Source of the DNA: Alviniconcha marisindica
Lineage: Eukaryota > Mollusca > Gastropoda > Provannidae
Direction: 5' to 3'
Length of the DNA: 64,000 nucleotides
Assembly (NCBI GenBank): GCA_018857735.1
Contig: JABMCL010001765.1
Location: 122,001-186,000, forward strand
Position 1 is the stretch's first letter, and every line of letters starts with the position of its first letter. The position numbers and the translations under genes were made by a program. Positions 26,190 to 40,800 of the stretch are shown one piece after another. The notes under the pieces are model-generated. The model was not told the origin of the DNA. It did not search any database and worked only from the letters and a program-made list of their open reading frames with translations.

Positions 26190-29100
26190 CACAAACACAC
26201 ACATACTCAGACATATCACACACACACACACACAGGCAACACCCACCATTTGGAATGACGTTGCGGGCTCGCTTGGCGGGCACCTCCGTTGGCCCTTCCT
26301 CCAGCTCCTTGGGGTCAATGACGCCATCGAAGAGCTGCACCACTTGCTTGGGCTTCACACAGGACGTGTTCAGGTTGGGGTACCTGCACCACAACAGCGA
26401 GGTTAGGGCAATGAGTGCCACTTTTGCCCTGGGGAAAGTTCACGGCAAGTCTCCTGATCCAACGGGTTGCTGTAATACAGTGTATGAATTATACTGCCTC
26501 TTTTTAATCAGGGGAAGGGAGCGTCTTGATTTTGTTTTAGTTCTGGCTGTTTGTATCTTCTCTGGGGTTGATCCCCCCCCCCCTTCTGGTGATGGTGGAG
26601 GGGGGGAGGAGGAGTGGGGTGGAGGGAAGGGGGGGGGGTTAATTGTTGCTCCACTTATCTCCACAGTTTCACCAAGTAAAAGAGTCACATTTTTCTGCCC
26701 ATCATTGGACTGGGGAAAATATGTGATTCTATCATGAGCATAACCAATGGTGTTATAATTTTGTTTTGTTTTTAAACTGAGACCCCACTGTGCAAATGAT
26801 AAAGAGATAAGAAAATCCACCTCAAAGCGACTTTCTACTGACGGTCACTGCTGTTTCACATGTAGTTTTCATCAGGACACCAAACCTACCTTGTACATCC
26901 CCTTAACATTTCTGTTTCTTATTACATGTAAATCACATTTCTGTAAGTGTGACTATGTAAACTGTGCCATACAAGAGATCTAATAATAATAACTGAATCC
27001 CTCAATGATACACGTATAAGCTCAAACTGCTGTACATGAAACATTACAACAATACACAACCTAATTTAACAATGTAGCACATATCTGACCCTATCCATCA
27101 CTGTCCCCTACATGCACATGCATGCATGTGTCTACACACACACACACACACATGCACACACACATGCACGCACGCATCTGCATCATTATTATTTATATGT
27201 ATGTACAGCGCACTGACTTTAACACTTGTTCACAAAGAAATTCTGCAAGAATTACTTCTAAAATTATGATTATCATGGTCAGCACTGTACTGATGGAAGT
27301 TCTGAGCATACGCTATAGGCCATGGCCTGTGGCATCTTAACAGTTTATTGTACTTCCCCTTTCCTGTGGTGCTATAAATACACAAAGGTCATCATGACAG
27401 TTCGTTGTACTTCCCCTTTCCTGTGGTGCTATAAATACACAGAGGTCATCATGACAGTTCGTTGTACTTCCCCTTTCCTGTGGTGCTATAAATACACAAA
27501 GGTCATCATGACAGTTCATTGTACTTCCCCTTTCCTGTGGTGCTATAAATACACAAAGGTCATCATGACCATTGTACTTCCCCTTTCCTGTGGTGCTATA
27601 AATACACAGAGGTCATCATGACAGTTTGTTGTACTTCCCCTTTCCTGTGGTGCTATAAATACACAGAGGTCATCATGACAGTTTGTTGTACTTCCCCTTT
27701 CCTGTGGTGCTATAAATACACAGAGGTCATCATGACAGTTTGTTGTACTTCCCCTTTCCTGTGGTGCTATAAATACACAAAGGTCATCATGACCGTTGTA
27801 CTTCCCCTTTCCTGTGGTGTTATAAATACACAGAGGTCATCATGACAGTTCGTTGTACTTCCCCTTTCCTGTGGTGCTATAAATACACAGAGGTCATCAT
27901 GACAGTTCGTTGTACTTCCCCTTTCCTGTGGTGCTATAAATACACAGAGGTCATCATGACAGTTTGTTGTACTTCCCCTTTCCTGTGGTGCTATAAATAC
28001 ACAGAGGTCATCATGACAGTTTGTTGTACTTCCCCTTTCCTGTGGTGCTATAAATACACAAAGGTCATCATGACCATTGTACTTCCCCTTTCCTGTGGTG
28101 CTATAAATACACAGAGGTCATCATGACAGTTCGTTGTACTTCCCCTTTACTGTGGTGCTATAAATACACAGAGGTCATCATGTCAGTTCGTTGTACTTCC
28201 CCTTTCCTATGGTGCTATAAATACACAGAGGTCATCATGACAGTTCGTTGTACTTCCCCTTTCCTGTAGTGCTATAAATACACAGAAGTCATCATAACAG
28301 TTTATTGTACTTCCCCTTTCCTGTGGTGCTATAAATACACAGAGGTCAGGCAACAATGATACCACCTTAAATTGGCCTTGTAAACAGCAGTCAGACCACC
28401 CCACTGTGTGGTAAGGTGGAAGGTCTTGCGCAGATGCTGAATGTGGTCTGTGACTGCAGTCTAGGATGCTCTCCCTTTTTAATAAGCACAACTAAAATCT
28501 ATTACGGTCAGATGGTAACAATCAGACCGTCTCCCACCTCCTACCTTGTGTTAGGGTCAATGCTGTACTGGTGGAAGTTCTTGTGCAGGCGGTTGGGCGT
28601 CGTCTGTGACAGCAAGGTATAGATGCTCTCCCTTTCGGCGATGACCTCCAGAGGGGTCATGCGTCCACTGGCCCAGCTGCGAATCATCCAGGCTGCGTCA
28701 AATGCGCCCAGAAACCCTCGCGCGCACCCCGACCCTGTGGGCCAGAAAGGCTGCAACAAACCAAGAGGTAATGCGTCAGAAATCTGTAATGCCAAATGGT
28801 GTGCACAAAGTGATATATATATATACACTGGAACCCTATTTAAACTTCTTTAACCCTTTCAGTGGCCGCTGACTGAATATTCACTTGGGCACAGTGTGTG
28901 TGTGCTTTCAATTTTCCTGCTGGTCATGAAGAATAACTAAAGGAACAGGATGGAGAAGAAGAAAAAAAACTGTTGACAAAATATAACTTTTGTGCGCTTT
29001 TCTTGCTGTGAATGTGAGAAGAGCTAGAATAATGTACTTATTTTCAACTTGACTCTGACCCTTGAAATTCCCTGGTAGAGACTGTACCAATTCCCTGGTA

Positions 29101-32100
29101 GACTGTACAAATTCACTTCCTCTTCCTTGCACTTACAGGGTTAAGATGCCAAAATTTTGCTTGACTGATTCACAAAGCCCTGTTGAATATTTAATTCCTC
29201 TTACTTACAAAGAAGAAATACTTTTGATAATCCAAACCATTTCATCTGAAGTGGATCTGACTGTAATCTTATTCCTGAGATGAAACACCTAAAATGCGAC
29301 CCTAATCTTTCTTCTATTCTTGTTCTTAACTAAAATTGTTTGACATCTTAAAAATATTCCAGCGAAACCCCTGATGAAAGACATGCTGACTAGGGACCAA
29401 TCTTCTTTTAAGACCCCTTTCTCCAGAAAACGTTCACTTGATATTTCAGTAAAAATTCTGAGCATACGTTTCAACTTCAGGAAGAAAACTGCCCTTCTAA
29501 TAAAACAAGAGTTGATGCAATTTTGATTGCATGTCATAAGAAATCAACCAGTCAACCAAAAAACAAAACAAGGTCAGCCAATGGTCATCAACTTTAGAGT
29601 CCTAATGCACCAACAGGCAACGACCCAAACTGTTGAGCACAGGATATTTGACCTAGTTCAACACAGGAATTTGGAGAGGGACAATTGGGACCATGTGCTG
29701 TGAACACACATGCAAACACAGAGGCGATGGAGTCTCTATGCTGAGGTCACTAAAGCACCAATGCGAAGATCTCCAAACCGGACCCCAGGAAAGAGCAGCC
29801 ACTCTGTTTTGAAAGCAAGCATGCTAAACGCTCCTTTTATTCTACAAATACTGGATGAACACATTTTAAGATCCAGAAAACTACTGGAAAGAAAGGAAGA
29901 GGCAGACTTGAGTGTTTACTCCACACAGAATCGGCATGGTGAAAGTACCAGGGGAACGTGTGCTCAACAGGTGCACACATTTACATCCTGGTTCTTTGTT
30001 GCAAATTGAAATCTGCACTACCACATAAGCACCCAAAACTGATCACTCCTCCCATGAATGACAGCAAAAAATAAGTTAATTTAATAAGTAATGCTACAAG
30101 AATCCAGTGATTTCAAAAAACTGAAGCAAGGAAGATGGTTCTCCATGATCAATTAATGCACACAGACAGCATCATTTATACATTATAGTATTGATTGTAG
30201 GCACTTTTCACAAAAAGTACATGATGAATAATTTTAATCTTCCAAAGTAAACTTGGAATTAAAAGTTAATAAACTTATTCATCTCAATAAAAAGAACCTC
30301 AGACTGAGTTAAAAAAAGAAAAAGAAAAAAAGCTGACAGGGCACAGGAACCATCAGATCAAGCTAAAGAATATCAGTATGAAAGACCATGCAAACAAAAA
30401 AAAATACTTTTCAATGTAGACTTGGAATTCTAAGCTAATCAATGTCATTACCCAAAGGGGGATTCAGTTGCAAGAATGGGGCAAGAACTGAACCCTGATG
30501 TCCTGCAAATTCATTCTTCAGTGCATAAGAAATCATTTCATTAACACATGGGGTGGAAATGCCTGACTTTCTTTGTAATCAAAGCAAATCAACCCTTGAA
30601 TTTGTCAAAAGATGCACACTGCACACGCACACACACACACACACACACACCACACACGATCGGAGAGAAAAAAGAGAATGAGGAGTGGTGGGAGAGAGAG
30701 AGAGAAACACACAAACAAAATCCCACCAGACCCCTTCAAAATTCAAAACAAAATCCCTTCCATGGATTGGATGGACAGACAACAAACCCCAAAGGAAAGA
30801 AGTGGAGAAGGGGGGAGGGTTCTAGCACCTGAACGTCATATTATTTTCACGCCCATCCACCACCCCGCTCCAAACACACCATCCTACAGGTCGCCCATTG
30901 TGCCGAAGTGACCCCAAAAACGATGTTTGTTCAGAGCAGTCGGAACGCGGCACAAGGGCCCCGCATCATCAGGCAACTCCTGCATGTTTGTGGCTGGATT
31001 ACAGGAACTGCCGAGCACTACTGGATGCTCATTTAGTGGTGGCGGAGATGGGCTTTGCATGGTCAACGTGCCTGCGGTGTGTGTTGGTTTGTCGATCTTC
31101 TCTCCTGAAGGCGCAGTTTGTTGGCGGGTCAGTGGCTCCCCTAACGTTCCGGCCCTGGCTTGTTGTGCAAGACAATTAGCCGACAGCACAAAGCGTGTTG
31201 TTTTGCTGATGCAGCACCCACCCTTTTCTGGTGTTCTTAGACCTCATCTTGTGCTGACAGGTTGATGAAGGCCTATTTTTTGTGCATGTGTCCACGCAAG
31301 TGTGAGCATCTGTGTATGTGCATGCATGCATGCTTCTATGGCATGCATGTGTATGTGCATGTGTGTGTGCATGCATGTGTGCATGCGTGCGTGCGTGTGT
31401 GTGCGCAGGTGTGTGTCTGACACTTTCTTCTTAATCCAACTGATCACTTAACAACAAAAGACACAAAGAATATCACAGGTTTCAGTATCTGCTCTTGGAA
31501 TTCAAGCTGGGTAAACAATATGAACCACCAGAGAAAAAGCGCGGGCAATTTGTTGGACACTGGAAGAGAAAGACAACTTGCGACACGCTGGCAGCTATGA
31601 ATCCTGAGTTCAGCAGCCAAAAACTCATCCACTGGCACCACAACTGATGCAGAGGAGGAAGTCGGTTGTTAATGCCCAGCCAACCTTGACAGTTATATCA
31701 GAGCAATGATCTACAAACACTAGTCTTGCTAGGCAAAAGGTGTATTGAAACAATTCAAATTTGCTACATATCTGACACTTGTTTTATACTTTTTGTGCCT
31801 GAATTGTGCTTTTTTTGTTTTTGTTTTAACCAACCAACAGCAAAGTTGTATCATTTCCTTCACAACCTGTTTGTAGACAAACTGTTCGCTAACCCTGAAA
31901 AAGGCCTACCCTGAAAATGTGTGCATGTTTGCATTGTCTGTTAAACATGGGTTCTTTTTAACTTTTTGTGTGTTCTGATCTTTTTTCAGAATGCTACAAT
32001 TGCAGTCAATTCTGTTTTGATTATACACATTAACAATCTACACATCCGCCCCACTTTTACTGTTTTAAAGGGGACCCCTTGCAAAGGATGCCATGTAGCT

Positions 32101-34191
32101 TCGCTCTCTACTAACGAAGAGCAGCAAAGGTTTGGCTCATGATGCAGCAGACACTTGTACTACACATACTGGCCTTGCTCAGACTAGTTTCATTTTATTA
32201 CTGAGAGCTGCAAATCACAGAAAAATGCTAACAACAACAAAAACAGAAAGACAGACGAACAGTAAAACATTCAGACAGACACACAGACAGATTCAGACAG
32301 ACAGGCAAGCAGACACAAAACAGGCAGAGAGGACAATAGCTTGTCAGTGACAGGAGCTCACCTCTAACAAACTGTCTCCAACAAGTCCTATCAACAGCCT
32401 GTGGCCATTTTTCTCCACAACACGGGAGGCATTCTCAGCCACAAACATGGACGTGAAGTCGAACATGGCCACATCCGCCTGCCCGTAATGATTGACAGCA
32501 TATTCCAGGAAGGGGAGCTGTTGATTGGTGGAGAAATCTGCTGCTTCACGGGCATAGGACATGAGTGCCTCCTGGTTTACGTTGCTACGGTCCAGCAATG
32601 CAACTGTATCCGCGTGATCCTGTGGTGAAAAGCAACTCAAAGTTAAAAACATGTTCTAAGGCAAGCAGTGTGTGTCAGAATTCTGTTCAGATTTCCACCA
32701 TTTTATTTTGACTAATAATATGATCACCAATTTTACAAATACAATACTTTGGAAACTGGAAGTGTCATCCAAATGTATGAACAAAATGTGATGCTGTGTG
32801 TCAAGGCATGGGGGACAAGGAAAATCAACTCACACAGTCTGTCCAGTGAAGCTCATTTTATGACACCACAGTCTAAAAGTTGGTTCATTTGTACGTGCCT
32901 AGAACTGGAAGATGATAACAGTGGCTGGGATGACTAAATACTGAGACTTCCAGGATGAAATACCAGTCTTCCTTCTTGGATTTTAACGTCCTGTCATCCA
33001 CAGGGTCACCTCAGGATGAAACACAAAACCTTCCTGTACAAACTTTCAGGATGAAACTGTTGTTATCTGAGGTTTATTAAGTTTTAAACATAGCACTACT
33101 CTTCATCTTCTTCATATTTGGCACCCACCATCCACCAAGCAGTCTTGATTTCCCAAGTGATCATTCATCAGAGGTTTGAATATCACTTGGACGCACAGAG
33201 AAAATTCTGGTGGAGTTGAAGTGATTGATCTTCCCCCTTCTCCCATATAGTATATTTTATAGCCTGTGGGCAACATTGTTGAAAACTAGTACTAGTGAGC
33301 TTGCCAAACATGTAGCTGCAGATATCATTCAAGTGAACCACCTGAAAGACAAAAAAAATAAAAATTATATTTTTTCTTTTCTTTTAATTTAAATCTCTGC
33401 TGCCCGTTTTAATGCACTGCTCAAGAATACCAGCCCTCACCTCCATTTTTTCTTAGCAAACAGACAGACAGACAGAGGCACACCAACAGACAGACAGACA
33501 CAGGCAGACCCACTGACAGACTGGCAGGCAGGTTGACAGATGCCCGAGATCAGTCAATACCATACCCAGATCAACAAACAGATGTAGGCATACCAACAGA
33601 CAATTAGGCTGACCACCAGACACAGGCAAACCAACAGACAAGGTAGACAGACAGATAGGGACAGACAGATCAACAGACAGACAGGCAGGCTTATGGGCAA
33701 TACCACAGCATGTACACTGACCTGCTTCAACACCCCTTTCTCCAGCAAGCTCTGCTTTTTAGCAGTCATGACAAAGTAGTGCGTGTCATCCTTGTAGTAC
33801 ACAATGTTCTCCAGGTCAATGCCTGTCTTCTCCTTGAGATCCAGGAAGAACTTCTGGTTGAAAATGAAGGCCACACCAGAGATCTCCTCCACACATGCCT
33901 CTGCATTTGTGTTTCTGTTGATGAAGTTGGCAGTGATCGCAATGGCCAGCTTGCCTCGGAACTCCTTCCGTTTGAAACCTGCATTTAGCCAGGAGGGTTT
34001 ATTGTTGCTTTTTGTTCTTTGTTGAACATCACTCATGTACCCACCCCAGGAAATGCCAACGAACATACACCCAGGAAACCTAGATGATTTCCCATGAAAT
34101 AAAACACTGTTAACTAAGATGAAATATCACTGTGTGTGTGGAGGTGGGTAAGTGAGTGAGTGAGTGAGTGAGTGAGTGAGTGTGTGTGTGT

Positions 34192-34243
<52 letters not shown>

Positions 34244-34801
34244 TGTATGCATGTGCATGTGGTCTGTTTTGTTGTTTTTGTTTTCAATAATGAACTGATC
34301 AGATGCTCAAAGCAGCTGAATCTTCTCAAGTTACTGTTGCAACCACTTCAAGAAAGAAGAAAGAAACCTACACATTGTGACATTATAAAAAATTATTCAA
34401 AAAAAGAATTTACCTGAGAGAGTATTTCTCTTCCCGTCAGCACCAATGAGAACGTCAAACTGATATTCCGCAACAGGGTGATTCTCTGGATCACATTTAC
34501 ACTTCCAGCCCACACCTGAAGAAGATGAAAAAAGGTTAACCATCAGAGTGTTTCCTTTCAGGAGTTTCCTGACACTGAAATTGGATTCAGGGTCAAAAAC
34601 TGTTACAACTATCTGTGTCTAGGCATATTTCTGCAACCCTCCAGGATATATTCTATCTGCTAGCATGACAATTACAGTGGCACTTCCTTAAGGTGTCAAC
34701 TTCTGTGGTAAACCCCTGGGGTCACATGTGCAGGCAGATCTCTCTCAATTTGGAGAAGGGGTTGGGCAAATGCACATTATTGTTAGAGAGGAGTGAATGA
34801 C

Positions 34802-34863
<62 letters not shown>

Positions 34864-37800
34864 GAAAGTCAAACATTCAGAATCAGACCTCATGTAATTT
34901 GATGATATATTTTTAATTTTAATGACAGTCTTCTCATTGGACATCTGCGGCGGTTACTGATTTTTGTCAGTGTTGCATTTTCTTTCTGTTTTCTTTTCTC
35001 TCCACACTTCCTCTGAATGCATATGGTAGCCTTGCCCTTATTTCATCAACTCAAAATTCATTCAGCCAGATAAACACAATAATTATGCTCAATTACTGAA
35101 GAAGAAAAAAGTGCTACAGTTATAATGCCAGTGCCAGCACAATATTACTCTGTGCTGAGGTTTTCACACTTCATAGTTGACTGGGCATTAAAAACCAGTT
35201 TCCTTCCTTCCAAGGTTCACGCACTTCGTGTCCATGCTTGCCAGAAATCTTGGAATTTATTAGAGCATATCTATGAAGCTCATCATTCAAAGGTTTGAGC
35301 CCAACTGGTTTTACAGTCTTGTATACTATTTAAAGGGCAGTTAAAGCACTGTGGCTGGGACTACTAACATTAGTCCTTCTTAAGAGAAATGCCTTAAAAG
35401 AACAACCAGAAGGAAAAGACAGTTATGAATTCTGATTATTTGTCTTTATGCAGGATTTTGTCTTCAAGTTCAAGAGAATGCAACTGTTTGTTTTTTGCTT
35501 TTAAAAATGGACACTCAGTGCACACACCTCTGCTTAGTCTGAAATGCTCTTACTTGTGCTCTGTTCCTCTGGTGGTTCTATCAAGCCCTCAAAGGCAACG
35601 TTGACGTGAACTTCCACCCCGACCAGCAGAGCCACCTTCAGCAGAATACACTGCAGCTGACGGATACCTGAAACAGCCGACAGTCCATGAGTATAAGACA
35701 CACAATGCAAGACATCAACAGCAGCTTTGGAGTTCAGGAGCTGTGTGAGAGTTGAGGTGGCCGTCCTGGGCTCCCCGTCCTAATGAGCCTTATGGTTTCT
35801 GTGGATGTAAAGCTTATGCACTGGTCACAGTTTGTCCCTAATATGTCAACCCGACATCCAAGGACATTAAGCTCTACATCATCATCATCACCAACAGCAG
35901 ATCACTTCAGCAGATCACTTCAGAAAACAGTAGATGTTCTGGATTCCTCAAGAGCTGAGGTGTCGAAATGTTCACCACCACCTAAACTATCAATATTGTC
36001 CAGAATGAGAATTCCAATTTGGGACGCAAATAAGAAGACAGGGGAAAAACACAAAAGACACACTGACAATAACCCTGCTAAGTGAGTGACAGAAAAGCTG
36101 AACTGAGTAACTCACTGATGTGGTCAATGGCCCCAGCACAGAACTTCCCAAAGAACATCTTGGCGCCAAGGTTCTTGAGGTCGGTGATGAGGTAGGGCCA
36201 GAGATGCAGGACATTGTTGCGTGAAAAACGGTCCCTCTTCTCCACAATGACTGCACGGGCGCCCAGGAATGCACATTCTATGGCAATGCGAAGACCACAG
36301 GGACCAGCCCCAATGATCAAAACCTGGAGAAAAATAATGTGTGCCACTATTATTTATTTTGACACATGTGGTTTTCTAAAAAAAAAAAAAAAAAAAATTC
36401 TGAGAAAAATTAACTTCTCCCCCTCTTCCTAAATTATGATCAGCTCATATTAAACATCTTTATCATCACCATCATCTTCAGTAACCAATGATTAGCTGAA
36501 AATAAAGACCTGTCATTATTCAATACAGAAAGTTTATGAATTGTAGTGCAAAGACAGAGAGATATAGAGAGATTCTGCTTCAACACCCCCCCCCCCCCCC
36601 CCCCCCCCCATTGCCAACCACAGCTATAACAAGATGTTCATTAATTTCAACCTTTTCTCTTGTGTGCAAGCAGTAATCATACTGAGCACACAATAGCAAA
36701 GATCATCCTAATGCACAATTTAATGATAACATTCAAGCTTCATTTCTGCTGTCCTGCTGGTTGTCCTTACTACGTTTTCACCCTCACAGTGTACCAGGGA
36801 CAATAGCTTAACAAGCCTGTCAACCCATGCAATCTGTTACTGATGTCAGACTAAACAAACAGAAGCCACCATGGCACAATCAGTGGGGGGAACGAGGCTC
36901 AAAGTCAGTCTCCCAATTGTGCCTGCTACTGCTAAAGAATAAATTAGTTTTGTTCCAATGAACAGATGAATGACTGCTGTGTGGTCTCCTTTGCTTCAGC
37001 TAAGCCATGTCCACAGGCTATGATGATGGTGTTATCTGGAGAAAATATATTCATACTAGGTAACTTGCACAACTGTCTAATAGTAATACTACATTAATAT
37101 TATTATAATAATTTATAAATATATAGTCTGCTTACTGAGACAGTATCATCTATTGATCGCGCACAACTGTGTACTAGTCAGCTTGCCAATCTATTACATC
37201 AGCTGGGTGAGCCCATTATTATTCACCCCACTATAGATTATCTATAGCATCAGGAATGTGTTAGGACATATGGATGTAGGTAATCTAAGTGCCCTCTACA
37301 AGGACCTGGTTCATCAAGAAGAATAGTAAATACACAAGAGAGTAAAACAAACAAACCACTGAAGATTTTTTAGCTGCCAAAACATGATGATTCACGCCCC
37401 AGTAAAACACAGAAACAGTCAAATAAATGTCAAAAGCCAATAAATGAATCACTTAATCAATAAACTAAATTAATTAAGTTTTGAAATGCACATGTACACA
37501 CAGAAACACTAAAATAAATGTCAAAACCAATAAATGAATCACTTAATCAATAAACTAAAATAATTAAGTTTTGAAATGCACACGTATACTGTTAAGAATG
37601 AAACTTTAATTTTGGTATTAAGACCAAAATCAGTGCATGCCATGCATACACACACACATTCATGCACACATACACACGCACACACACACACGCGCACACA
37701 CACGCACACTTCAAGATCCAAATGACCCAAGTTTGCATGACTCAGTGATTACAGCCCTTCTTTTTAATCACATCTCATTTTAGCCTGCACAGTACTTTGC

Positions 37801-40800
37801 CTTTTCACTAAACAATTACATAAAGCATGCATGCATCATTAAATGCTGAACTTAACTATCCATACATTTTGTACCAGCTCAGAGTAGGACTGTTGGATGA
37901 TTTTTGTGGTAGATGGGCACTCTAGAAATCCTCTTATTATTTTTTTGTTTTTTTCAACCATAGTATTCCAGCTATGTACGATCACACAGATTATGAGACT
38001 GTGGTAAATTGTATATATATATATGTTAACATGAGCAGTTATAGTATACGCAGATGACTCACAGTCACATTCAAGTGCGAAACCTGATGTTTTTGACACT
38101 GCCATAACATTAAAACAAGGTCAAGACTGTCAAACCTATTATGAATCTGTAGACCACAAGCAAGGTCATGATCACACAAAGTTTGAAAGACTTTACATAA
38201 ACTGTGTCCAGCTTCAAGAAAAAGCCAATGTTAAAGGTTTGTCAAATCTGGAAATATATCAGTTATCTCCCTTGAATACCTCTGGAAAGTAAAACAAACA
38301 AAAACTAGACAAAAAACAGTTATCAGTATATATATATTCATCACCTGGTTGACATGATTAACAATTATACGAAGTTTCAACTTAACCGGATAAGAAGATA
38401 AATTTTTCACTTAAAACTGTTGGACACTGCAGTGACCTTGAAATATGGTTAGGTCACTGATAGTGCTATGAACGGGTATAGCTCAGTGCTTGTCCACAGT
38501 ATCTGACATTCATCAAATTTACAGTATGTGGGAAAATTGCTACAATGAGGTTTTTGACATGCTGGGTACTCAGTCAGCTGGCTGACCACCCCAACAGTAA
38601 TCATTACATAGATCTACATATTTGGTCCTGTGAGTCCCCCCCCACCCCCCACCACCACCACCACCACCACCAAAAGAGCAATTAAATTTGCACCTAGCCT
38701 TCTTCTCAATACAGACCTCTTCAGTTTTTGACAGACACACTGAGCAAATGTGCTTGTAACCAACACTCCATGACACTGACACCCAATATATTGTAACTGT
38801 ATCTCATGCTCAGATTACCTTCTGTGAATCACTAACTTGATATTCATTCTAATCTATAACACCATACACCCATTTTCCAGCAAGGCATGTAGGCAGATGT
38901 TTCTGTACTATAAAGAATTCTATTCCTCATTTGATATATATAAATAATACATATGCAGCAGAATGAAAGCAATGCTGATAAAGTTTGTCACCTTGCATGG
39001 CAAGACACCCATGTTGTATGCCTAGATACTTTAAGTCAATGTTATTGTCTGTATATATATTACAATCATGCGCCCATTTTGTTTGCACTAAGTCTGTTTA
39101 TCAATAATTGTACACCAAGACGCCTAGTTTGTTTGCACATGTATAGAAATCAATAGTGCGAAAATATAGGACTGACCAACAAGTGTTTATAATCATTGTG
39201 ACCTTGACCTTGAACACAGCAAGCCAGTCTTTTCATGACACACACTGGTTTATGACGATACACCACAACATTAAGTTTGGTTGCAAAAGGATCAGTAGTT
39301 TTGAAGATATAGTAGAGGCCATCTTCCGGCTATATGAGCCCTGTGACCTTGACCTTGATGACAGCAAAACAGAACAAATTCTTTTTGCTTGACACTCTAG
39401 CTCATGGTGATGCATAACCATACCAAATTTGGCTAGGAAAGTACAAATTGTTCAGAAGATATCATCAGAAAAATATTCAATGTCATTTGTAAACCTTCAC
39501 TTTGACCTTGGCTTAACCTTGAGTACAGCAACAACAAAAATTCAGAAGATACTCCAGCTTATGATGAGGTACCATTAACTAAGTTTCGTTGCAGATGGAT
39601 CAGCAGTTCAGAAGATATAATTGAAACAGTTATTTCAATTATATGAACTCTTACTGTGACCTTGACCTTGAAGACAGCAACACAACTTTTTGCATGTTAC
39701 TCTTGCTTATGATGATACATCGCCATACCAAGTTCGGTTACAAAAGGGACAGCAGTTCAAAGGATACTGTCTGGAATTATTAACTGAAATTTTTAACCTT
39801 TGCTGTGACCTTGATCATGAACACAGCAAACAATCTTTCCACGGAACACTTTGGCTTATGATGTCTGCCATCAAACTAAGTTTGGTTTCAAAACAATCAT
39901 TAGTTCAGAAAATATAGTCCAGAAGTCATATTCTGATCATGTAAGCCCTGTGACCTTTGACCTTGAAAACAGCAACCCAGTTTTTTTGCATGATGCTCTG
40001 GCTCATGACGATGCACCACCGTGCCATGTTTGACTGCAAAACATTGAGCAATTCAGAAGATGTCTTCCAGACAAAGCCCAGACAGACAGATGGAGAAGGT
40101 GATTTCAAAATAAATACCCACTATAATGAAACTGACTAAGAACAGCCTACTGTTCCTGAAAACACACACATGCTCCTTTGTTTACAAGCAGGGAGATCAC
40201 AAAGACTCCAACTTGGGTAAGCAGGCTGAAAATAATGAGGGGGAGTTGGGATACTAAGTCACGGGAAATTATAGTGCTAAGTGTGTTAAAACCTGTGATC
40301 ATTTGCCCTGACAAAGCCAGCCAGTCATCCAGCGGCCTTCTTCTACTGCTCACAGCACTGTGACTCATAGTCATAGTCCACTATGTACTTGTGTGGAAAA
40401 TAGTTCCTTCCTATTTAACAATCAGTCAAGCATGTAGGTTATAAGCAGCACCAAGAAGCTTTTTTTTTTAAAGCCTGTAAAGTAGGGAAACATGAATAGA
40501 AATATAGTGACTGGTGGCACACACAAAATAAAGAGAGAAGAGAGACAGACAGACAGAGAGTCAGAGACACAGAGAGAGAGAGAGTTTTTGGATTGTATCT
40601 GCAAGGTCCCATCAACCCCATAGGGTCACCTCAGAGAGACACAGAGACAGAGAGAGAGAGACAGACTGAGAGGTAATTTTCCCCTTTACATGTATACTTA
40701 GTGTTCTTGATTTTTAGTGAGCACTGCCAAGAATCTTCTCTTTTGTTTCTCTCACATTATCTCACACTGGTACTTGCGATGACTGTTGGAAAATATAGGA

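Larger units (their letters stand above)
21573..26246. other. Intron 8, about 4.7 kb
   Basis: Exons 8 and 9 join in phase (G+AG=Glu), so no coding exon is needed here. The middle (about 21790-25540) has unusual texture, listed separately. A foldback lies at 25640-25833 and a long (CA)n with variants at 26090-26235, ending 11 bp from the exon 8 donor. Confidence 0.7.

Noticed and set aside
21573..26246. Missing exon inside the homopolymer-rich intron
   Set aside because: Exons 8 and 9 join in phase (G+AG) and the protein alignment to MICAL leaves no gap.
27322..28126. Series of ORFs with a 19-residue repeat, or a CRISPR-like array
   Set aside because: Units are contiguous with no unique spacers, in an animal intron; it is a minisatellite.
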